Shown piece by piece: positions 1-10,557 of a DNA stretch of 64,000 nt. Below the pieces are notes generated by a model. That model was not told where the DNA came from and did no database searches. It saw only the letters and a program-made list of their open reading frames with translations. Within the stretch, counting starts at the first letter, position 1. Each line of letters opens with the position of its first letter. The DNA comes from Anodontia alba (lineage: Eukaryota; Mollusca; Bivalvia; Lucinida; Lucinidae): assembly GCA_964016985.1 (NCBI GenBank), contig OZ024823.1:67538514-67602513 (forward strand), read 5' to 3'. A program made the translations under genes and the position numbers.

Positions 1-45
1 CAGGCATCAAAAAATCCTGGTGTGGTGATTGGGGGTACAGCCATC

Positions 46-110
46 TTGTTAGCTCAGTTGGGTAGAACACTTGCCAGCTAGAGGTCACAGGTTTCAGTCC
101 TGCATCCAAC
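46..110 (+). repeat. tRNA-derived SINE head
   Basis: A pol III A-box-like sequence (TTAGCTCAGTTGG, 50-62) is followed by a B-box-like sequence (GGTTTCAGTCC, 90-100). The D arm can form (GCTC/GAAC here; GCTC/GAGC in the inverted copy near 60,930-61,010). No good acceptor stem is visible, so this is a tRNA-derived repeat and not a functional tRNA gene. Confidence 0.5.
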
Positions 111-1217
111 ACACTTTCCCTCCTTAGTTTCCTTTAATGGTGCCCAATGTGAATAGCCCACTGCAGCCGACGTTGGATTTTGGGGCACCGGGATCAGGCA
201 TAAAACAGGGTGGGGTAGCCCTGGTCAATGGTTTTTCCCTGTGTAATCTGGGTTCCTCTATCACACATTCACGAAACACCAACATCCGTGTCTTATAGAA
301 CAAGTGCATAAGATTGCTGAGCTTTCTGTGCAATCGAAGTAAAAATAAATAATGTGTTAACTTTAAAATCGATAACTTATAAGTGATTATGCCTCAATTT
401 GTAATATTTTGTCCAGATATATCAGTATAAGTGACCCTGTCCACTTGTTTGAGCTATATTAAGTGTACATTTTTAAGAGTAAGGCTATATTTTGATTTTT
501 ATTTGTTCATATTTATACAGAGTTTAACTCTCCAAATTGTAATGAACACAAGAAATCCTCAAATTGATTGTTTGTCTTGTGGAAATATACCAGAATATGC
601 ATAACCCAATACAACTGTATTTTGTCATCAGATTTTAGGACATTTATTAAGATACATGTTGTAACATTTTAAAGCAAACAGGTATTTGTTCTTATTTCTT
701 GCCAGTTATATAAGAGTTACATTACTAAATGAATTAGTACCAAGAATCCTCAGATAAATAGATTATCTGGTGAATATTCCCCATAATTTAAGCTTTTCAA
801 GAAATTAATACATTAATTTATGACACATGCTTAAGTTATCCGATGTGTGTATATGTGTGTAAATAGGCCCAGTATTTTGTTTCTATTTCTTGCCAGGCAA
901 AAACAGTAATGAATGCAAGGAATATAGATAGATTAGTTGTCTCATAAAAATTAGTCAGAAAATATTCTGATTTAAGAAATGGTTACTTTTTTTACTGATT
1001 TCATAAGTAGACTTCCAAAATCCCGGACATAACACTTCTACCTACATGTTTTTTGTTCAGGCTTATGGGCATGGTGGGCAAAGCTTGCTTACCAAGTAAG
1101 GCTTACTGTCCATGGATGCCTGATTAAACCCTTTATTCTGGGGTCCATGTCTGTTGGTCTGAATATTCTGATTCAATTCTATTCAAAATAATAAAACTGC
1201 TAACATTGTGCGTCAAG
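111..1217. other. Non-coding part of left arm
   Basis: AT-rich sequence shared with 59,755-60,915 on the opposite arm. I see no coding signal. A short GT-rich patch at about 846-862 corresponds to a much longer CA microsatellite in the right arm. Confidence 0.5.
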
Positions 1218-1528
1218 AATGTCCGTCCTTGTAAGTATGCAATATAAATAAAATAGACCCTATCGGACCGTGCAGACTTGTCTGGATCAGCTATTTTCGC
1301 ATTTGCAATAAGGTACGCTACAATGTCCGTCCTTGTAAGTATGCAATATAAATAAAATAGACCCTATCGGACCGTGCAGACTTGTCTGGATCAGCTATTT
1401 TCGCATTTGCAATAAGGTACGCTACAATGTCCGTCCTTGTAAGTATGCACTATAAATAAAATAGACCCTATCGGACCGTGCAGACTTGTCTGGATCAGCT
1501 ATTTTCGCATTTGCAATAAGGTACGCTT
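1218..1528 (+). repeat. Three tandem copies of a 104-bp unit
   Basis: The start AATGTCCGTCCTTG occurs at 1,218, 1,322 and 1,426, and the three units are almost identical. They are absent from the matching place in the right arm (about 59,700-59,760), so the triplication postdates the arm duplication or was lost on the other side. Confidence 0.9.
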
Positions 1529-1539
1529 TTTACTACTCG

Positions 1540-1815
1540 GAACACTGTATGGGATTTGGGTATGACTAAATATCTTTGGCTTGGCCCGCCGTGGTTCAAC
1601 TATTGGTTTTCATTTACTCTGGCATACTGTAGAATTACCCATGAGTACTCATCTTTGTTGGTGGTGGTTTACCGCCGCCAAATTTACTATACGGAATTTC
1701 TACAATCCGAATTGCAAACCTAATAACTTCCTAAAAAGTAGTTCCATACTGATGCTGATGTCGCTTAATTCTGCATTCAAACATGTAAGCCTTCTACACT
1801 CTGATAATTATAAGT
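1540..1815 (+). repeat. Left-arm-specific block with dispersed-repeat similarity
   Basis: The stretch around 1,575-1,655 (TTGGCTTGGCCCGCC and onward) matches the reverse complement of about 30,610-30,690, at the edge of a dispersed repeat. The short ORF here has no recognisable product. The block is missing from the right arm. Confidence 0.4.
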
Positions 1816-2560
1816 AGGATTGTACATGAGGTTGAGAAGATGTGTTGCATAAACTACAACTCCAGGTGCTGTGGTTTAGAATTATCTCCCCTAATAGAAA
1901 CTTTGTGATCTTGGTAACTCCAACATCTTTTCAGATACATTGATGATACTTGGCAGGATTGTACATAAGGTTGAGAAAGCATGTCACACAAAAGAATCAC
2001 AACTCTAGATGCCAAAGTTTTTAGTTATCTCCCCTGACAGTATTTGGTAATGGAAACCTTATGATTGCCATAACTTCAACACCATTTCAGATATATCGAT
2101 GATATTAAGGAGAATTGTACAAGACGTTGAGAAGACGCGTCTTGTACAAGATCTACAACTCTAGGTACTGCAATTTTTTAGGTATCACCCCTGTCAGTAT
2201 TTGGTAATAAAGACCTTGTAAGTCCAACACCCGTTGAAATATATTGATAGTACTTGGTAGGATTGAACAGGAGGTAAGAAAGTTGTCGTATACAAAAACT
2301 GTAACTTAGAATACTGCAGTTTTTTAGTTCACTCCCCTGACAGTATTTGTCAGTGGAAACCATGTGATTGTCATAACTTAAGCCCCATGGACGATACATT
2401 GATGATACTTGGTAGAATTGTACATGAGGTTAAAAAGGTGTGTTGCATGTAAGGACCACAACTGTGGATGCTGTGTTTTTGTTTTGTTTTTTTGTTATCT
2501 CCCCTGACAGTATTTGGTAGTAGAAACTTGTTTGCTGCATAGCTTCATCAGTTAAAATTG
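1816..2560 (+). repeat. Array of ~155-bp units, family 1
   Basis: About five diverged units share 'ttatctcccctgacagta', a following 'tggaaacc..gtgattgtcataactt' segment, and a 'ggattgtacatgaggttgag' segment. The same array lies inverted at about 58,540-59,400. ORFs in it are not conserved between units, so I treat it as non-coding. Confidence 0.75.
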
Positions 2561-3768
2561 GATCTTCCTTAAACTTGCAGAAGTGGAGGACATGGATATT
2601 TTGGAGTTATATCCTCCAGATTAATGAATATTGTAGATATTGAGTGACCTTTTAGGCACAGGTGAGCGTTAATGACCACCATGGTCCTCTTGTTTATATA
2701 TGAAGAGTGCAGAGAGCTGAGACAAACAAAAATCACAGTTGAATTCGAAGCTTGATTTTGGATTTTGTGAAACCGCATTTTAACCACAAATATTTTTCAT
2801 AGATTAAAGCAGACGCATCCTCTTATTTCACTTTTGGTTGTATATGTGCTAAAAAGAAAGACACGTGACTAGCGAGTCAAATGGTGAAAACCTTACTGAA
2901 ATATTCCAAATACTTGCATCATTGGTTCTTGTGAAACATTTAAAAAAATGTTTTAAAAACTTTAATTTGAAAATATTCCAAATACATGTACTTACAACAG
3001 TGGTTCTTATGAATTTTTTTTAAAAAATGTTTTAAAAAAATTTAATTTGAAAATATTCAAAGAATGTATACAGAGAGAAAAGGTCTCTTTCCTTTTTATA
3101 TGTTAGGGTGCAATGCTTATACATTTTCATATTTAGTTTGATACAATTTAATTTTGAGAAATCAAATTTATGTCAAACTAAAATTTAAATTCCATTGTCT
3201 GAAGTTATTTTACTGAAGTTTTATGTGTATTTTGTAATGATCTTTGGAATGTAATTATCAAAAATAAATTTGTTCTTGGTAATTTTTTTTCCAACATAGT
3301 AACCTGTATCTTGCATTTTTCATATTTAAAAAAAAAGTTTTTGGAATTTAATTATATTAGTTTTCATAATTTTTAAAAAAATTCTAGCTTGAAATTTTAA
3401 GTCTTAATATCAATAGTAATAGAATACTTACTTTTTTTTTAATCAAAATTAGCAGTCTGGAATAAAATGATGAGGATTTAAAATCTAAAAGAATCAATGA
3501 CATCATAGGATAGTGTATTGTGGGATAGCTTTTTTACAAAGTATAAATAGCAATACCAGTTACTAAGACTTTGAATGCATGTAACCTTTTAACATTTAGG
3601 AATTTCCAAATGGGGTTTTCAACATAATTTTCATTTTACCAATATTTTTACCGTAATTTGAAATATTCTGAAATTAGGGGATGCATCTGAACATCTTTAA
3701 GCTCACTACTGTTTTTATAATACCCGTTTTTCAAACAGGGCGTATTAGGTTATGGGGTCTGAAGCCAT
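2561..3768. other. AT-rich spacer of the left arm
   Basis: AT-rich DNA with poly-A/T runs, matching 57,330-58,490 inverted. From 3,119 onward it is repeated a second time in direct orientation at 11,471. No gene seen. Confidence 0.5.
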
Positions 3769-4680
3769 AAACTTTTTTGTTTCCAGCTAACTCCTCCTAC
3801 AGTTTACATCCCACCAGGCTGAATCTTGGTTTATAAATAGACCATGATGTGGAGCAGCACATAATGTTTCGGGGTTACAGTCCACCAAATACTAATAGGG
3901 TTATGCCCCTTTGAAAATTCCTGTAAGCTTTTTGTTTCCAGCTAACTCCTACAGTTTACATCCAATCAAGCTGAAACTTGATTCATACTTAGACCATGAT
4001 GTGGAACAGTGCATATTATTTCAAGGTTACAGTCCACCTAATATTAGCAGAGATATGTCCTTTGAAATTTCAGTAAACTTTTCGTTTCTGACTAAATCCT
4101 CCTACAGTTTAAATCGGATCAAGCTGAAACTTGATTTATAGTTAGACCATGATGTGAACAGTGCATATTTGTTCGAGGTTACAGTCCATCAAATATTAGC
4201 AGAATAATGACCCTTTGAAAATTTCGCTAATTTTTTTTAGTTTCTTGCTAGCTTCTCCTACAGTTTACATCCGATCAAGCTGAAGTTTGATTTATAGGTA
4301 GACCATGATGTGATGCAGTGCATGTTGTTTTGAGGCCACACTCCACCAAATATTAACAGAGTTATGTCCCTTGGAATATTTCGGTAAACTTTTTGTTTCC
4401 GGCCAACTCCTCCTACAGTTTACATCGGATCAAGCTGAAACTTGATTTATAGTTAGACCATGATATCGAGCAGCTCATATTTATTCCAGGTTACAGTCCA
4501 CCAAATATCAGCAGAGTTATCTTCCTTTGAAATTTTCAGTAAATTTTTCACTTGCCCAGCTAACTCCTCCTACAGTTTACATTTGATCGCGCTTAAACTT
4601 GATTTATAGGTAAGAACATGATGTGGGAGCAGCGCAAATTATTTCAAGGTTACAGTCCACCAAATATGGGCAGTTTCATT
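3769..4680 (+). repeat. Array of ~155-bp units, family 2
   Basis: Six units start around 3,785, 3,942, 4,090, 4,247, 4,402 and 4,558. Each carries 'aactcctcctacagtttaca', a 'agctgaaacttgatttatag' segment and a 'gttacagtccaccaaatatt' segment. Three more units occur at about 5,578-5,915. The array is repeated directly at about 12,120-13,030 and inverted at about 55,690-57,300. Confidence 0.85.
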
Positions 4681-4682
4681 TT

Positions 4683-5036
4683 AAAGGCTCCATATTCCTC
4701 AAAAATAGACATTTTATTATCCAAGAAAGGTTTACTAAATTGATAAATTGTATAAATACAATCATAAAATGTGGCATCTGGCGGCCTGTAAAATTCATTT
4801 AGTCTGTCGTTCTTGAAATGATTTTTTATCGTATCTCCTAATTAATGTTGGCAACATTAATTCAGAATGACAGTAAAAATCATTTCATCTTTGGTCCATT
4901 TCAAAATCGAGAGAGTAACTGCAATTTACAGACTGTTAGATGCCACATTTTATGATTGTATTAATACTATGTATCAATTTGTTAAATCTTTTTTGGATAA
5001 AAAAATGTCTATTTTTGAGGAATATGGAGCCTTTAA
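4683..5036. repeat. Foldback element with long imperfect inverted arms
   Basis: The segment starts AAAGGCTCCATATTCCTC and ends with its reverse complement. Inverted similarity continues inward for well over 100 bp ('aatcataaaatgtggcatct' on one side, its complement on the other). It lies in a block absent from the right arm, which fits an insertion after arm duplication. It is repeated at about 13,034-13,396. The 104-codon ORF across it is a by-product. Confidence 0.7.
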
Positions 5037-5136
5037 AAAAAGGCATTTTTGTATCCAAGAAAAAATTCATAAATTTATATATGGTATTAGAAGAATTACT
5101 TCCCCGAAAAATGTGTCATTTTTTCTTATTTATCTT

Positions 5137-5219
5137 AAGAAATACGTATGTTGTTGGTACTCATTAGAAGTGCCTCACTGATGCGCTTCTAATGAGTACC
5201 CACAACATATGTTTTCTTA
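5137..5219. repeat. Palindromic hairpin element
   Basis: The arms TACTCATTAGAAGTGC and GCGCTTCTAATGAGTA are flanked by complementary ends (aagaaatacgtatgttg / acaacatatgttttctta). Related palindromes occur at 13,493-13,575, 14,712-14,810, 17,010-17,139, 17,199-17,294, 18,673-18,782 and 21,580-21,680, suggesting a small MITE-like family. Confidence 0.75.
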
Positions 5220-5295
5220 GAGAAAAGAAAAATGTATATCTTATAATCGTGATACTCTGTCTAGCCCCACCCCACCCACCATCTTGGACTAATCT

Positions 5296-5503
5296 GTCCA
5301 TTTCTTCCTCGGGGAAGAAACCAACCGGAACAATTTATCATTACCGCAAAGCACCTTGACTGAGAGGGGTGTGTGTGCGGGGGCGGGGGCGGGGGGACTG
5401 GGCGTCGGGGGAGGGGGGGGGGACGTGAAGAAACCAACCTGTCCATTTCTTCCTCGGGAAGGAAACAACCGGAACAATTTATCATTACCGCAAAGCACCT
5501 TAG
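5296..5503 (+). repeat. 63-bp direct repeat flanking a G-rich tract
   Basis: The block 'ctgtccatttcttcctcggg' continuing through 'ttaccgcaaagcacctt' occurs at 5,296-5,358 and again at 5,439-5,503. Between them lies a strongly G-rich tract (about 5,370-5,422) with many runs of three or more G. The same pair recurs in copy B near 13,652-13,859. Confidence 0.8.
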
Positions 5504-6019
5504 TTGGAGGGCGGGGCTGGGGAGAAGAAACTGACTAGTGGGTTTCCCTATTAAAAATTTCCATAAACTTTGCATTTCTGGCTAACTCCTTCTATAGTTT
5601 ACATCCAATCATGCTAAAAAGCGATTTATTGTTAGACCATGGTGTGGAGCAGCGCATATTATTAGGAGGTTACAGTACACCAAATATTAGCAGAGTTATG
5701 CCCCTTTAAAATTCTGTTAATCTATTGTTCCCGGTTAACTCCTCATATAGTTTACATCCAATCAAGCTGAAACTTGATTTGTAGTTTGACCATGATGTGG
5801 AGCAGCACATATTATTTCAAAATTACAGTCCAACAAACAGTAGCAGCATTATGTCCCTTTGAAATTTTTGGTAATTTTTTGGTTTCCAGCTAACTCCACT
5901 TACAATTTACACAGGTCTGGAGCACAGAACTGCACAGTAGTCCGTATATGTGCTACATCTTATTACTTGCCAAGGGCGTATGATGCCTCCGCTTGTAGAG
6001 CTCTTGTTTGTTTCTAGAT

Positions 6020-6211
<192 letters not shown>

Positions 6212-6411
6212 NNNNNNNNNNNNNNNNNNNNNNNNNNNNNNNNNNNNNNNNNNNNNNNNNNNNNNNNNNNNNNNNNNNNNNNNNNNNNNNNNNNNNNNNN
6301 NNNNNNNNNNNNNNNNNNNNNNNNNNNNNNNNNNNNNNNNNNNNNNNNNNNNNNNNNNNNNNNNNNNNNNNNNNNNNNNNNNNNNNNNNNNNNNNNNNNN
6401 NNNNNNNNNNN
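6212..6411. other. Assembly gap of 200 Ns
   Basis: Exactly 200 N, the usual placeholder for a scaffold gap of unknown size. It marks the left edge of the bacterial segment, so that edge is not sequenced. Confidence 0.99.
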
Positions 6412-6542
6412 GTATTGACAACAACTCGGGTCAAGCTCCGCGGCTAGGCTTTTTTTCGGAAGCGGTCGTGGTGCATTGATTCCGCCAATATCAGGCTAAA
6501 TGGATAATCTTGCTCCAAGGATGGGGTGTACGGAGGCACTGC
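6412..6542 (+). other. Region upstream of iorA
   Basis: 131 bp between the gap and the first gene. It holds a GC-rich imperfect palindrome followed by a seven-T run (about 6,436-6,457), which could be the terminator of a lost upstream gene. A clear Shine-Dalgarno (ACGGAGG, 6,529-6,535) lies 7 nt before the iorA ATG. No convincing promoter with normal spacing was found. Confidence 0.35.
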
Positions 6543-7022
6543 ATGATCAAACTCAATGTTAACGGTTCAGACCAATCCCTCGACATCGATCCCGATACTC
6601 CCTTGCTATGGGTGTTACGGGACCACATCGGACTCACCGGCACAAAATACGGCTGTGGAATCGCGCAGTGCGGCAGCTGCACGGTACACCTCGACAGTGA
6701 ACCTGTTCGCTCCTGTATCACACCCGTGTCGGAGGCGATAGGCAAGCAGGTGACCACAATCGAGGGTTTGGACTCCCCCGCCGGCAAGGCGGTACAGGCC
6801 GCTTGGCTTGAACAGGAGGTGGTGCAGTGCGGTTACTGCCAATCAGGCCAAATCATGTCTGCCACGGCCTTGATCGCGCGTAAATCGTCTCCTACCGATG
6901 CGGAGATTGATGATGCCATGCAGGGCAATCTCTGCCGTTGCGCCACCTATGTGCGGATTCGCGCTGCTATAAAAGCGGCTGCGGACAAGTCCGCCCAGGC
7001 TGCAGGGAGGAAGAGAGGATGA
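6543..7022 (+). CDS. iorA: Isoquinoline 1-oxidoreductase-type [2Fe-2S] subunit (IorA-like)
   Basis: A 159-residue small Fe-S subunit of the xanthine oxidase family. It should carry electrons from the molybdenum subunit encoded next door. All cysteines of the two [2Fe-2S] clusters are visible: C38, C43, C46 and C58 in the plant-type ferredoxin domain ([11 protein letters not shown]), and C96, C99, C131, C133 in the helical domain (CGYC, CRC). I chose the ATG at 6,543 over the upstream TTG because ACGGAGG sits 7 nt before it and the protein then has the usual family length. The stop overlaps the next gene's start (ATGA), indicating translational coupling. Substrate cannot be read from sequence; many IorAB homologues act on N-heterocycles or aldehydes. 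Confidence 0.9.
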   Translation: MIKLNVNGSDQSLDIDPDTPLLWVLRDHIGLTGTKYGCGIAQCGSCTVHLDSEPVRSCITPVSEAIGKQVTTIEGLDSPAGKAVQAAWLEQEVVQCGYCQSGQIMSATALIARKSSPTDAEIDDAMQGNLCRCATYVRIRAAIKAAADKSAQAAGRKRG

Positions 7023-9208
7023 AGAGTGACTGGATCGCCAATCTGAGTCGTCGCCGTTTTCTCGCGGCGGGTGTCGCCACCGCGGCCGGACTGACCCTTG
7101 GCATCATGCCCGTGACCCGTGCCGAGATGCGCAAATCGGGTCCCGGATTTGCCGGCGTTGCGCCAGCCGAGCAAGCGGCCTTTCAACCCAACGCCTTTCT
7201 GCGTATCGGCAGTGACAACCAGGTCACCGTGATCTCCAAACATCTCGAGATGGGGCAGGGGACCTACACCGGCCTCGCCACCCTGGTGGCGGAAGAGCTG
7301 GATGCGGCCTGGGAGCAGGTCGAAGTGGTGGGCGCCCCGGCGGATGCGAAGCGTTATAAAAATCTTTACTGGGGCGAGTCCCAGGGCACCGGCGGGAGTA
7401 CCGCCATCGCCAACTCCTGGCTGCAGATGCGCAAGGCCGGCGCCGCAGCCAGACATATGCTGGTGGAGGCGGCTGCCAAGCAGTGGCAGGTCAAGGCAGA
7501 TGATATTCAAGTGGCGTCGGGGGTCCTGACCCATAGTGCCAGCGGGCGCAGCGCCAGCTTCGGTGACCTGGCGGAAGCCGCCGCGCAACAGCCCGTGCCC
7601 GAGGAGGTGCTGTTGAAGGAGCCGGAGGAGTTCCGCCTTATCGGCAAGCGGATACCCCGCAAGGACAGTGCGGAAAAGGTCGACGGCAGCGCGGTTTTCA
7701 CCATCGATGTAAAGCTCCTGGAGATGTATACCGCGGTGGTGGCCCATCCACCCCGCTTCGGCGCCAAGGTGCGCAGTTTCGACGACAAAGCCGCGAGGGC
7801 GGTCAAGGGTGTCAAGCAGGTGCTGCAGATCCCCTCCGGGATCGCTGTGGTGGGGGACGGTTTCTGGAGTGCCAAGCAGGGCCGGGATGCGTTACAGGTG
7901 GAGTGGGACGAGAGCGGGGCATTCCAACAGAGCTCGAGTGAGATCCTCGACAGCTACCGGGAACTGGCGCAACAACCCGGCGTGGTTGCTCGCAATGAGG
8001 GCGATAGCGAGGCGGCGATGGCAGGGGCGAAAAAGGTCATCGAGGCCGAATACAGCGTCCCCTTCCTGGCCCATGCGCCCATGGAACCCATGGACTGTGT
8101 GGTGCGCATCGATGCCTCGGGTTGCGAAATCTGGAACGGCGAGCAGATGAACACCGGGGATCAGATGGCGGTCGCCGGTCTGCTGGGGCTGCAGCCGGAA
8201 CAGGTGCGCATAAACATGCTCTATGCGGGCGGGTCATTCGGCCGGCGCGCCAATCCCAAGGCAGACTATGTGCTGGAGGCGGTGCATATCGCCAAGATGA
8301 TGCCGCCGGGGACCCCGGTGAAACTGATCTGGACCCGGGAAGACGATATGCGTGGCGGTTTCTACCGGCCCCTCTATCTGCACAAGCTCAAGGCGGCACT
8401 GGATGCGGAAAACCGGCCCCTGGTGTGGCAGCAACGCATCGTGGGTCAGTCGATCCTGGCGGGTACCCCGTTCGAATCGATAATGGTCAAGGATGGCATC
8501 GATCAGACCTCGGTGGAGGGTGCCGCGAACCTGCCCTATGCTGTGAAGAACATCCATATCGATCTCCATTCACCCCAATTGCAGGTGCCGGTGCTGTGGT
8601 GGCGCTCGGTGGGTTCCACCCATACCGCCTTCGCGGTGGAGTGTTTCCTTGATGAACTCGCGGCAGCGGCGGGCAAGGATCCGGTGGCCTTCCGCCGTGA
8701 ACTGCTGGCGAAACATCCCCGTCACCTCGGCGTGCTGGATCTGGCCGTTGAAAAGGCGGGCTGGGAGCAACCCCTGGGCCGCAACAGCGGCCGGGGTGTG
8801 GCGGTGCACGAATCATTCAACTCCTATGTGGCCCAGGTGGCGGAGGTCACGGTACGCCGTGGGGTGATCTATGTGGACCGGGTGGTGATCGCGGTGGATT
8901 GCGGCGTGCCGGTGAACCCCGATGTCATCGAGGCGCAGATGCAGGGGGGCATGGGCTATGGCCTGGCGGCCACCCTGGCCAGTGAGTTGACCTTCAGGGA
9001 TGGGCGGGTGGTAGAGTCCAACTTCCACGACTACCTGACCCTGCGCATCGACCAGATGCCCGAGGTGGAGGTCTATATCGTGCCCTCCACCGAGGCCCCA
9101 ACCGGGGTCGGCGAACCGGCTACCCCGGTGATTGCCCCGGCGGTGGCGAATGCGGTGTATGCGGCAACAGGTCAACGTCTGCGCCAACTGCCACTGCGCC
9201 CCGCCTGA
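7019..9208 (+). CDS. iorB: Isoquinoline 1-oxidoreductase-type molybdopterin subunit (IorB-like), Tat-exported
   Basis: A 729-residue large subunit of the xanthine oxidase family that should bind the molybdopterin cytosine dinucleotide cofactor and hydroxylate the substrate. The N-terminus has a twin-arginine signal (SRRRFL at residues 10-15, then a hydrophobic stretch), as in periplasmic IorB-type enzymes. Family landmarks include [30 protein letters not shown] and, near the C-terminus, [18 protein letters not shown]; the glutamate at about residue 699 matches the catalytic glutamate of the family. The start ATG at 7,019 overlaps the iorA stop and places the Tat signal at the N-terminus, whereas the longer upstream frame would bury it. 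The gene is intact. Confidence 0.9.
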   Translation: MKSDWIANLSRRRFLAAGVATAAGLTLGIMPVTRAEMRKSGPGFAGVAPAEQAAFQPNAFLRIGSDNQVTVISKHLEMGQGTYTGLATLVAEELDAAWEQVEVVGAPADAKRYKNLYWGESQGTGGSTAIANSWLQMRKAGAAARHMLVEAAAKQWQVKADDIQVASGVLTHSASGRSASFGDLAEAAAQQPVPEEVLLKEPEEFRLIGKRIPRKDSAEKVDGSAVFTIDVKLLEMYTAVVAHPPRFGAKVRSFDDKAARAVKGVKQVLQIPSGIAVVGDGFWSAKQGRDALQVEWDESGAFQQSSSEILDSYRELAQQPGVVARNEGDSEAAMAGAKKVIEAEYSVPFLAHAPMEPMDCVVRIDASGCEIWNGEQMNTGDQMAVAGLLGLQPEQVRINMLYAGGSFGRRANPKADYVLEAVHIAKMMPPGTPVKLIWTREDDMRGGFYRPLYLHKLKAALDAENRPLVWQQRIVGQSILAGTPFESIMVKDGIDQTSVEGAANLPYAVKNIHIDLHSPQLQVPVLWWRSVGSTHTAFAVECFLDELAAAAGKDPVAFRRELLAKHPRHLGVLDLAVEKAGWEQPLGRNSGRGVAVHESFNSYVAQVAEVTVRRGVIYVDRVVIAVDCGVPVNPDVIEAQMQGGMGYGLAATLASELTFRDGRVVESNFHDYLTLRIDQMPEVEVYIVPSTEAPTGVGEPATPVIAPAVANAVYAATGQRLRQLPLRPA

Positions 9209-9245
9209 GGGCTTTGGCTTCACGCTGCACGAATTGTTCTCCTGG

Positions 9246-9267
9246 TTCCCACGCCGGCGCGTGGGAA
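9246..9267. repeat. REP-like palindrome between iorB and xdhC
   Basis: A perfect hairpin with 9-bp arms TTCCCACGC / GCGTGGGAA and a CGGC loop. Palindromes of this GTTCCCACGC type are a common intergenic repeat in gammaproteobacterial genomes, which supports a free bacterial chromosome as the source. It may also act as an intergenic processing or attenuation site. Confidence 0.65.
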
Positions 9268-9288
9268 GGATGAAGTGGGGTTTGAGAA

Positions 9289-10294
9289 GTGAACCAAAGC
9301 GATACCTTGAATGAGCTGGTGGAGGCGGAAGACAGGGCGGTCATGGCCAAGGCCGTGGAGTGGCTGCGCGAGGGCAAAAGAGTGGCCCTGGCAACAGTCA
9401 CCCATACCTGGGGCTCCTCACCCCGACCACCCGGTTCGTTGATGGCCATGAATCATGAGGGCCGCTTCATCGGCTCCATCTCGGGGGGCTGCGTGGAGGA
9501 GGCGTTGATCAAGCGCTATCGCCAGGGTGAATTGGCAGAAACTGTTCCGGCCTCGGGTGGGATTCGGCGTCGACAGCCAGGAGGCCGGGCGGCTCGGGCT
9601 CCCTTGCGGCGGACGTCTGCAGATCACTGTCGAGCATCTCGAATCGGTCACCGCCATCGAGCAGCTATTGAACCGCATAGATCAGGGCGAGCTGGTTGCC
9701 CGGCAGGTTAGCCTGGAGTGTGGCGGGGTCATACTCCAGGCCGGTGAGGGACAACCCGAGTTGAGTCTCTCGGATCAGCATTTGACCAAGGTCTTCGGTC
9801 GCGCCTGGCAGCTGCTGTTGATCGGGGATGGCCAGCTGGCCCACTACCTGGCCGGGATGGCGCGCATGCTCGACTACCGGGTGACCATCTGTGATCCCCG
9901 GGAGGATTTTGCCGATCCCGACCCGCTCCCCGATGTGACCTATACCCGCCAGATGCCCGATGACGCGGTGCGCGCACTGGCCACTCAGCCACGCACGGCG
10001 GTGATAACCCTGGCACACGATCCGAAGCAGGACGACATGGCACTGCTCGAAGCGCTTGAGACCAATGCCTTCTACATCGGCGCCTTGGGCTCCACCCGTT
10101 CCGCGGCAAAGCGGCATCAACGCCTGGCGAAAATGGGCTGCACCCTCCAGCAACTGGCGCGCATACGAGGCCCCGCGGGTGTACCCATCGGCAGCAAGCG
10201 GCCGGCGGAGATCGCCCTCTCCATCATGGCTGAGATAACCGCCACCCGAAACAGCGGGGTAGGGGTCGACAAAAGAGTTAAGGTGGAGGCCTGA
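9289..10294 (+). CDS. xdhC: XdhC-family molybdoenzyme maturation factor, one frameshift
   Basis: XdhC/CoxI-type proteins bind molybdenum cofactor and help insert or sulfurate it in xanthine oxidase-family enzymes, which fits the position just after iorAB. The N-terminal domain is visible from GTG 9,289 (WGSSPRPPGSL, then SISGGCVEEALI) and the C-terminal Rossmann domain follows (LLLIGDGQLAHYLAGMA, then ICDPRE). The N-terminal frame leaves the rest at about 9,540, inside GCAGAAACTG; one A fewer there keeps the frame open to the TGA at 10,294, giving about 335 codons, normal for the family. This is either a base-call error or a real frameshift. Confidence 0.8.
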
Positions 10295-10315
10295 AGCGGG
10301 GTACAGGGGGTTTTC

Positions 10316-10423
10316 ATGAGTGGGATTACCCTGGAGCACTTCAGGCCGTTGGCTGACAAAGCGGGTCTGCCAGAATTCCCGGTCTTATTAACTGTGAAAG
10401 AGATAGTACACCAGGCATTATAA
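10316..10423 (+). CDS. Small ORF, 35 codons, unknown
   Basis: A 35-codon ORF (begins MSGITLEHFRPLADKAG) with a good Shine-Dalgarno (AGGGGG, about 10,303-10,308) at suitable spacing, 21 bp after xdhC. No family recognised. It could be the first half of a ~70-residue gene whose other half is the small ORF at 10,443, separated by a frameshift; the nearby xdhC break makes that plausible. Confidence 0.35.
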   Translation: MSGITLEHFRPLADKAGLPEFPVLLTVKEIVHQAL

Positions 10424-10442
10424 AGTATGGCGCAAGAAGAAA

Positions 10443-10529
10443 ATGGAGTCCGCGTTTCCCGATACCAGTCAGCAGCAAATTGAAAAGCATCTGAACAATT
10501 TGAAACTGCTTGAAAACAACCTGCATTGA
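10443..10529 (+). CDS. Small ORF, 28 codons, unknown
   Basis: A 28-codon ORF (begins MESAFPDTSQQQIEKH) ending TGA 29 bp before the permease gene. Its frame is open further upstream through a lysine-rich stretch, so the ATG may not be the true start. The C-terminal part could form an amphipathic helix. No family recognised. Confidence 0.25.
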   Translation: MESAFPDTSQQQIEKHLNNLKLLENNLH

Positions 10530-10557
10530 ATAGATGGGTAAAAAATAATCCACAGTT

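Noticed and set aside
1218..1528. Regular repeats that could suggest a CRISPR array
   Set aside because: Whole 104-bp units are tandem with no unique spacers, and the context is eukaryotic.
6947..7747. Long minus-strand ORFs over the iorB, xdhC and permease genes
   Set aside because: They are GC-rich shadow frames of well-supported plus-strand genes, without domains or ribosome sites.
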